This document shows, in pieces, positions 1 to 5,432 of a stretch of DNA of 6,560 nucleotides (its first letter is position 1; each line of letters opens with the position of its first letter). The DNA comes from an uncultured Ruminococcus sp. (lineage in GTDB: Bacteria; Bacillota; Clostridia; Oscillospirales; Ruminococcaceae). The stretch lies in the NCBI GenBank assembly GCA_947176565.1, contig CAMWRC010000066.1:1-6560 (forward strand), read 5' to 3'. The notes beneath the pieces are model-generated. The model was given only the letters and a program-made list of their open reading frames with translations. It was not told the origin of the DNA and did no database searches. The translations under genes and the position numbers were made by a program.

Positions 1-41
1 TTAAATAAAAAACACAAAACATCAGGACTGCCGGACAGATT

Positions 42-776
42 TCAATAACAAACCCGGTTTAGATAAAGACCGTGAGCCATGGCTGTTCTTCCTGCTCTGA
101 GGCGGTCTTTTGCTTCGAGTATTGACGGCATATCATCGGGCTGTATACGACCTTCGCTGACATCAATAAGCGTTCCTGCAATTATCCTAATCATATTATA
201 CAGAAAACCGTTGCCTTTTACAAGTATTATCACAGAATCTCCATTATTTTCTATTTCAAGTGAATAAATTGTCCGGACAGTTGTTGAAACTCCTGAACAG
301 TCTGAACAAAAACTTGCAAAATCATGAGTTCCTACCAGATAAGCAGCTGCTTTTTTTACCGGTTCAATATTGAATTTCCGGCGATAGTGATATGCCAAAT
401 CCGCGCTGAAAGGGTCTTTGGATTCGCTGCAATGAATCCTGTACAGATATTCCTTGCCTTTGCAGTCGTATCGCGCATGAAAATCAAGCGGCACGTCCTC
501 ACAGCTGAGTATTGAAATATCATCAGGAAGTTCCCCGTTCACTCCGCGGCAGAATCCGACAGTACGTATACTGCTTTCTGTTTTTACGTTAAAGCAGAAC
601 TGTTTCGCGTGTACTCCTGTATCAGTGCGCGAACAGCCGATGATTCCAGCCGGCTGATTCAGAACCTTTGAAACTGCCTTTTCAAGAACTTCCTGAACTG
701 TAACGGCATTTGCCTGTCTCTGATAGCCGTGATAATTTGTTCCGCGATACGCGGCAAAAACTTTAAGATTCCGCAT
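42..776 (-). CDS. truA: tRNA pseudouridine(38-40) synthase TruA
   Basis: TruA converts uridines 38, 39 and 40 in the anticodon arm of many tRNAs to pseudouridine in the cytoplasm. The 244-residue product shows the family landmarks in order: an N-terminal strand with GTNYHGYQR (residues 12-20), the catalytic-loop motif SRTDTGVHA (49-57) with the predicted nucleophile Asp52, LPDDI (83-87), the FHARYDCKGKEYLYRI block (99-114), HDFASFC (151-157), GNGFLYNMIRIIAGTL (188-203) and a C-terminal AHGLYL. The length is normal for the family, so the gene looks intact. I chose the ATG at 776 because family members usually begin MRN-(hydrophobic)-K. An in-frame GTG at 788 would add four residues and is possible. 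The start overlaps the 3' end of the yfhO-like gene by 14 bp, which suggests translational coupling as the last gene of the ecfA2-ecfT-yfhO unit. The identification is secure; only the start is ambiguous. Confidence 0.97.
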   Translation of the reverse strand: MRNLKVFAAYRGTNYHGYQRQANAVTVQEVLEKAVSKVLNQPAGIIGCSRTDTGVHAKQFCFNVKTESSIRTVGFCRGVNGELPDDISILSCEDVPLDFHARYDCKGKEYLYRIHCSESKDPFSADLAYHYRRKFNIEPVKKAAAYLVGTHDFASFCSDCSGVSTTVRTIYSLEIENNGDSVIILVKGNGFLYNMIRIIAGTLIDVSEGRIQPDDMPSILEAKDRLRAGRTAMAHGLYLNRVCY

Positions 777-3699
777 TTCCGGTATCACCTATTTCCTGTG
801 TTTTTTCTTCCGGTTCTGAATTTATTTTATTACTTCCGTCATCATCAGAAACATCATCATACGAATCATTTCCGGAAATTTCAGGAACTTCAATATTTTC
901 CATATTCTCTATATTTTCCGGATTTTCTGTTTCCTGAATTTCTGCGGCTGGATTTTCTAAAAGTTTTTTCTTTTTACGGCGAATATCAAGAATCATGAAC
1001 ACAACAAACAGAAACAGTGAACCGCCGCTTACAGCAAGTCCTTCGGAAAATCCGTCAGGAGAATATTTAAGTACAATATCGTGATGACCTTTTCCGACCT
1101 TAATGCCGAGCATAGCATCAAGAACCGGCTCTGTTTCCGCTTTTTCTCCGTCAACATATACCGACCAGCCATTTTCATAAGGAATGGAAAAATACATAAC
1201 TCCGTCTTTCAGTGCATCAACAGTACCGGCAATCTTCGTATCTGCAAATTCTGTAATATTGAACTGTTCATCAGCTAATTTATTATACGCGTCCTCAAAT
1301 GCCTGCATATTAAGAGCATATGCCATAACAGTATAATTTCCGGCGGTACGGTCTTTTTTGAATTTCAGCTTTATTGTTTTTGTAGTTCCGCTCTGACCGT
1401 CTCCCATCGGAAATACAATCGGATAACCGTCAACGCTCACGGACGAATCAACATCAATATCATCTTCTGTAACGTTTGCAGTACTTGTATTATCGCTTTT
1501 CACATATCCGTAAAGATAACCGCTGTCTGTTCCTGCAAAGCTGTATTCGGCGGAACATTCAATATCGTTTCCCTCTGAGGTATAATCATATTCGCCGTAC
1601 GTTCTTTTAGTTGCGGTCATCTTGTCATATGATACAAGCTGTACCGCCTGCGGTGTGAATAATGCCTGTACTCCTGTTGCCATATACATGATGCTGTTCT
1701 GGTATTCAAACGGATTCAGACCGTTTTCATCAGGAAGATTAAGTATATCATTGTTCATCATGAATCCCAGTGAAAGCGGATATTTATTCTCATAAAGATA
1801 GACAGAACCCGATGACGCAAGATTTTCCATAAAAGGTGTGCCGTTTTTCATTGCGCCAACGCGGGAAATCAGGAAATCAATGCCGGTAAGTCCGTTGACT
1901 ACAGGTGTGGAATTACGGTAATAATATCTGTTTCCGGCTTCCGAGGCATAAATTCCGAGACGGCGCATAAGCCTTGTTACAGAAACATTACACGATGACG
2001 AAAACTGCGATACGCCTTTATATCCATAAAGCGCACTGTCATTGAGAGTATATGTAGATGTCATTTCTGTACGGCTGAATTTTTCCCCATGGCTTTTTAC
2101 AATGTCAAGCATTTCCTGAACTTCCGTATTTACAGTCGGATATGTATTGTAATCCGAACTTCCTACCTTGCCTACTCCGATAACGGCAGCGCGGGACATC
2201 TCGCTGATAACTGCCGCGGCAAGTGCAATATTTATAACTGAACGCTTGATTTTCAGGTTTTTCATCGGTATCAGCTTTGCCGCAACGAATATCAGAATAT
2301 ACGCTGATGTAATTATCAGCGAACTCTTAAGCGCTGGTTCTTCCCATGAAAAACCGTCCTCTGAATCCTTTACGGAAAGATAAACCATATAGAATACCGC
2401 CGCCGGAGCAGTAACAAGAAATATCAGCTGATAAATTTTTATTCCTCGCTCCGTCATTACAGCGTAGGCATGATATGCCGCCGCCACAAGAACAAAACTG
2501 AAAATAAAAGCATATCTGTATGGTATCTGATTCGTAACATGAAATCCATGCCATATATAATTAAGCTTATTCATATTGCAGCTTACGACAATCAGAGCAA
2601 TCATAAGAATAACTGAAATCTTCTCTCGGATTTTTATTCCTGCCGTGAACAGGAATACTCCGAAAAGAGTCACCGCAAGCATACCGCAGGCAAAATTCGG
2701 GAGTCCCTCCACTGATGCAGGCTCTCTGTATGAAATCAGATTCGCAAAAATATCAGTCCACTTCTCCGCCCATGAAATCTCAGCAGGAAACGTATTGTCT
2801 GCACTGTGCGTAAGTTTAAGAGCAAGATATGCCGGTATCAGCATAAATGCACCAAGTCCCAGTCCGATAACAGATGAGCGGATTATAAGCCATATTTTAA
2901 CAAAAAAGCTTTTTATTCCCTGCCATTCGATTACCGCACAGGCGGCAAACATGAATACAGTAAATATACAGGTGAACAGACCTATATAATAATTCGCCAT
3001 AACAGAAAGAGCAAGAGTTATCGTATACAGCTTCCATTTTCCCTCACGGCACATAGCAGTTATTCCAAGCATTACCAGCGGAAACAGTGCAACCGTATCA
3101 ATCCACATGATATTCCAGTAATAGCCCATCATATAACTGCAAAGCGCGAACATCACAGAAAATACAACTATTGATATATCTTTTCTCCTGTACGTATATC
3201 TCAGGAAACAGCTGAAAAATGCTCCGCTCAGTCCTATTTTTGCAGCGGTCAGATATGTGATTCCCTCGCGTAGATGGTCATCATCAAAGAACACTGAAAT
3301 CCAGTTCAGTGGACTTGCGGCATAATATGCAATAAGCGACAGAAAATTTGTTCCTAATCCGTTCTGCCACGAATACAGAAACGAACCGCCTGTCAGGAGT
3401 TTTTCGCGGACAACACGGAAAAACGGAAAATACTGATGCCAGAGGTCAACAACAAGCATCTGTTCCGAACCGGTTTCCTCAAATCTTCCGGCTTCTCCGT
3501 CAGCACCTTTTACCCACCACAGCAGATGTATATCCTGCTTGTGAAACGCAATAAGAACCAGCACAAACGGTATAATAAATGCAAGCAGAAAATACAGCAT
3601 TCCATTGTCATAGAGTATATTAACTGCCATGCTTTTCCTGAATTTCTCATATTTTTTATATTTCTCACAGATGAGCTTTTCTGAATCCCTGTTTTTCAT
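763..3699 (-). CDS. YfhO-family membrane protein, probable GT-C-like glycosyltransferase
   Basis: This is a 978-residue polytopic membrane protein of the YfhO family. The B. subtilis member is linked to adding sugars to lipoteichoic acid on the outer face of the membrane; the substrate here is unknown. Seen in the sequence: a Lys/Arg-rich cytoplasmic N-terminus, a first membrane helix at about 34-52, then an extracytoplasmic loop with DLWHQYFPFF (85-94), whose Asp85 sits where GT-C enzymes carry a catalytic acid. About a dozen more hydrophobic helices follow to about residue 500, including QIPYRYAFIF (391-400). Next comes a soluble region of about 380 residues ending in YENGWSVYVDGEKAE (841-855) and GHHDIVLKYSPDGF (871-884), typical of the YfhO C-terminus, and a last helix at about 888-906. 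RRKKKK (907-912) and an unusual acidic tail follow. The ATG at 3699 is the first start after an in-frame stop at 3709-3711; the Shine-Dalgarno is weak. The gene lies 29 bp after ecfT and overlaps truA. No CsbB- or GtcA-like partner is in the window. The family call is firm; the enzymatic role is inferred. Confidence 0.88.
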   Translation of the reverse strand: MKNRDSEKLICEKYKKYEKFRKSMAVNILYDNGMLYFLLAFIIPFVLVLIAFHKQDIHLLWWVKGADGEAGRFEETGSEQMLVVDLWHQYFPFFRVVREKLLTGGSFLYSWQNGLGTNFLSLIAYYAASPLNWISVFFDDDHLREGITYLTAAKIGLSGAFFSCFLRYTYRRKDISIVVFSVMFALCSYMMGYYWNIMWIDTVALFPLVMLGITAMCREGKWKLYTITLALSVMANYYIGLFTCIFTVFMFAACAVIEWQGIKSFFVKIWLIIRSSVIGLGLGAFMLIPAYLALKLTHSADNTFPAEISWAEKWTDIFANLISYREPASVEGLPNFACGMLAVTLFGVFLFTAGIKIREKISVILMIALIVVSCNMNKLNYIWHGFHVTNQIPYRYAFIFSFVLVAAAYHAYAVMTERGIKIYQLIFLVTAPAAVFYMVYLSVKDSEDGFSWEEPALKSSLIITSAYILIFVAAKLIPMKNLKIKRSVINIALAAAVISEMSRAAVIGVGKVGSSDYNTYPTVNTEVQEMLDIVKSHGEKFSRTEMTSTYTLNDSALYGYKGVSQFSSSCNVSVTRLMRRLGIYASEAGNRYYYRNSTPVVNGLTGIDFLISRVGAMKNGTPFMENLASSGSVYLYENKYPLSLGFMMNNDILNLPDENGLNPFEYQNSIMYMATGVQALFTPQAVQLVSYDKMTATKRTYGEYDYTSEGNDIECSAEYSFAGTDSGYLYGYVKSDNTSTANVTEDDIDVDSSVSVDGYPIVFPMGDGQSGTTKTIKLKFKKDRTAGNYTVMAYALNMQAFEDAYNKLADEQFNITEFADTKIAGTVDALKDGVMYFSIPYENGWSVYVDGEKAETEPVLDAMLGIKVGKGHHDIVLKYSPDGFSEGLAVSGGSLFLFVVFMILDIRRKKKKLLENPAAEIQETENPENIENMENIEVPEISGNDSYDDVSDDDGSNKINSEPEEKTQEIGDTGNAES
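766..957 (-). other. Acidic low-complexity C-terminal tail of the YfhO-like protein
   Basis: Residues 915-978 of the YfhO-like protein follow the last membrane helix and the RRKKKK positive-inside stop, so the tail should be cytoplasmic. It is dominated by Glu, Asn, Asp and Ser, with near-repeats such as ENPENIENMENIEVPE and the acidic run DDVSDDDGS. I see no globular domain. Short ATTTTC-type words recur on the plus strand around 893-959, consistent with growth by slippage. The last codons of the tail overlap the truA start. Confidence 0.7.
786..790 (-). promoter_or_regulatory. Candidate Shine-Dalgarno for truA
   Basis: On the minus strand AGGTG lies 9 nt before the ATG at 776, a good spacing for a modest ribosome binding site. 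The alternative GTG start at 788 has AGGAA (797-793) only 4 nt upstream, which is short. Together with the MRN-type N-terminus usual in TruA, this favours the ATG. Both candidate sites lie inside the yfhO-like coding region. Confidence 0.45.
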
Positions 3700-3728
3700 T
3701 TCGTTATCTCACTTTCCGGATTTTATGA

Positions 3729-4538
3729 CTAAGAAACAAATAAAAAATTCACAGCTATCACAAATGCATAGAATATCAGCGTAACCGCTAAAGCGATATA
3801 ATCGCGGGATTCTGATTTCAGCTGTCTAAGACGAGTCCTGCCCTCACCGCCGCGGTAGCATCTGCATTCCATAGCTGTTGCAAGCTCGTCCGCACGCCTG
3901 AATGATGATACAAACAGCGGAACAAGTATCGCTATCATATTCTTTGCACGGCTCATGAAATTTCCGGAATCTATTTCCGCACCTCTTGCTTTCTGCGCTG
4001 ATATTATCTTGTCTGTCTCCTCAATAAGCGTTGGTATGAACCGGAGTGCTATCGACATCATCATTGCAAGTTCGTGAACAGGAACTTTTATCTTTTTCAA
4101 TGGCGAAAGAAGCCGTTCGATAGCATCTGTAAGCGTTATCGGAGAAGTCGTATATGTCAGCAGCGAACTTCCGGCAATAAGAAGTATAATCCGTATTATC
4201 ATGAAAACACTGACGCTCACGCCCTCAGATGTTATCTTTATAAAATGCCACTTGAAATACACATCTCCGCCGTCCAGAAAAAAAATATTAATCACGGCTG
4301 TAAGCAGCAGAAACGGCATAAGCGGCTTTACTGATTTCACGAACATTTTCGCCGGTATATGTGACAGCAATACTGCCGCCGCCGTATAGACCGCGCCTAT
4401 GGCAAGACATAAAATGCTGTTTCCCGTAAAAAGCATAAGTATATATATAAACGTAATCACTATCTTGAAACGCGGGTCAAGACGATGTATCAGGCTGTTT
4501 CCGGAGAAAAACTGCCCTATTGTAATATCTCTCAGCAA
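3729..4538 (-). CDS. ecfT: ECF transporter transmembrane subunit EcfT
   Basis: EcfT is the membrane scaffold of energy-coupling factor transporters. It joins the EcfA ATPases to exchangeable substrate-binding S components that import vitamins or metal ions. The 269-residue protein opens with the family-typical block SLIHRLDPRFKI (15-26). It has hydrophobic segments at about 27-60, 70-88, 108-130, 200-212 and 248-267. The long cytoplasmic coupling helices carry the two X-R-X motifs: ARG at 184-186 and CRC at 225-227, inside AMECRCYRGGEGRTR. The start is TTG at 4538, supported by AAAGGAG 9 nt upstream and by the canonical N-terminus it produces. It overlaps the ecfA2 stop by 7 bp, implying coupled translation of two subunits of one complex. 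No S component is in the window, so the substrate cannot be named; shared, group II ECF modules normally serve several S components encoded elsewhere. Confidence 0.95.
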   Translation of the reverse strand: MLRDITIGQFFSGNSLIHRLDPRFKIVITFIYILMLFTGNSILCLAIGAVYTAAAVLLSHIPAKMFVKSVKPLMPFLLLTAVINIFFLDGGDVYFKWHFIKITSEGVSVSVFMIIRIILLIAGSSLLTYTTSPITLTDAIERLLSPLKKIKVPVHELAMMMSIALRFIPTLIEETDKIISAQKARGAEIDSGNFMSRAKNMIAILVPLFVSSFRRADELATAMECRCYRGGEGRTRLRQLKSESRDYIALAVTLIFYAFVIAVNFLFVS

Positions 4539-5401
4539 TTTTTCCTGCTCCTTTCGCCAAACTTTTTTACAAGAAGTTTTTCCGCATAGTCGAGGGTATA
4601 CACATCTTTCCCGAAATCAATTCCATTCTTTTTCAGTTCAATGAATATCTTTGTCACCTGCGGAATATCAAGACCTATACGGGATATTTCCTCTGCGCGG
4701 CTGAAAACTTTTTCGGTATCATCATAGCAGAAAAGCTTTGATTTGTTCATCACGAGTATTTTATCGGCAAATCCTGCAATATCTTCCATGCTGTGCGATA
4801 CTATCAGAACTGTATTGCCTTTTTTTCTGTGATATTCCTTTATGAATCCGATTATCTTATCCCGTCCGGCAGGGTCAAGACCGGCTGTCGGCTCGTCAAG
4901 GATAAGAATTTCCGGATTCATTGCCATAACTCCGGCAATTGCAACGCGTCTTTTCTGTCCTCCGGAGAGTTCAAACGGCGAGCGTTCAAGGAGTTCCTCC
5001 TGAATGCCTATATCATGAGATGTTTCAAGTACGCGTCTTTTTATTTCGGCACTGTCAAGTCCCATATTCTTAGGACCGAATGCTATATCTTTATAAACCG
5101 TTTCCTCGAATATCTGATATTCAGGATACTGAAACACAAGACCTACCCTGAATCTGACATCACGTATTTTTTTTCTGTCAGCCCATATATCAACGCCGTC
5201 AAGAAGTATCTTTCCTGATGTAGGTCTGAGAAGTCCGTTGAACTGCTGTATAAGCGTTGATTTTCCCGAGCCTGTATGTCCCATAACACCTATGATTGCG
5301 CCCTCATCAATTTTAAGGCTTACGCTGTCAACAGCTGTCTTTTCAAACGGTGAACCCTGACTGTAAACATATGTCAGTTCCTGAGTTTCAAGGACTGCCA
5401 A
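4532..5401 (-). CDS. ecfA2: ECF transporter ATP-binding protein EcfA2
   Basis: This is one of the two ATPase subunits that drive an ECF importer from the cytoplasmic side. The 289-residue protein has a complete ABC core: Walker A GHTGSGKST (41-49), the Q-loop QYPEYQIFEETV (91-102) with the IFEETVYKDIAFGP stretch characteristic of EcfA proteins, signature LSGGQKRR (145-152), Walker B ILILDE (165-170), D-loop AGLD (173-176) and the switch His203 in SHS. The GHTGSGKST form of Walker A and the N-terminal YVYSQGSPFEKTAVD point to EcfA2 rather than EcfA1. The C-terminal segment of about 60 residues fits the extra domain of EcfA subunits. The start is TTG at 5401: an in-frame stop lies directly upstream, a strong Shine-Dalgarno sits 9 nt away, and the next in-frame Met (residue 40) would remove the strand before Walker A. 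No ecfA1 is adjacent in the window; an LRR-dockerin gene ends 31 bp upstream. Confidence 0.95.
   Translation of the reverse strand: MAVLETQELTYVYSQGSPFEKTAVDSVSLKIDEGAIIGVMGHTGSGKSTLIQQFNGLLRPTSGKILLDGVDIWADRKKIRDVRFRVGLVFQYPEYQIFEETVYKDIAFGPKNMGLDSAEIKRRVLETSHDIGIQEELLERSPFELSGGQKRRVAIAGVMAMNPEILILDEPTAGLDPAGRDKIIGFIKEYHRKKGNTVLIVSHSMEDIAGFADKILVMNKSKLFCYDDTEKVFSRAEEISRIGLDIPQVTKIFIELKKNGIDFGKDVYTLDYAEKLLVKKFGERSRKNC
4548..4554 (-). promoter_or_regulatory. Shine-Dalgarno of ecfT supporting a TTG start
   Basis: AAAGGAG on the minus strand, 9 nt upstream of the TTG at 4538, lies within the last codons of ecfA2. It decides the ecfT start, because the TTG gives the canonical EcfT N-terminus and there is no ATG nearby in frame. 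Confidence 0.8.
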
Positions 5402-5410
5402 TTATTTTCG

Positions 5411-5418
5411 TCTCCTTT
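5411..5418 (-). promoter_or_regulatory. Shine-Dalgarno of ecfA2 supporting a TTG start
   Basis: AAAGGAGA on the minus strand lies 9 nt before the TTG at 5401, in the 31-bp gap after the LRR-dockerin stop codon. An in-frame TAA immediately before the TTG rules out any earlier start, so this strong site fixes the ecfA2 start. A dedicated ribosome binding site means ecfA2 does not depend on translation from the LRR gene. Confidence 0.85.
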
Positions 5419-5432
5419 GCAAGCAATTATTT

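Noticed and set aside
1..41. Start of another gene (ATG at 22 on the minus strand) or a terminator after truA
   Set aside because: Only seven codons remain in the window and there is no Shine-Dalgarno. The T-rich stretch read on the minus strand is not preceded by a stable hairpin; the GTCC elements are direct, not inverted, repeats.
42..788. GTG at 788 as the truA start
   Set aside because: It adds MIPE before the family-typical MRN start and its ribosome binding site is only 4 nt away. It is not excluded but is less likely than the ATG at 776.
2576..2989. Plus-strand open frame of 137 codons inside the yfhO-like gene, and other plus-strand frames such as 4793-5218
   Set aside because: They lie opposite well-supported coding sequence, have no recognisable domain and no good ribosome binding site, and are antisense shadows.
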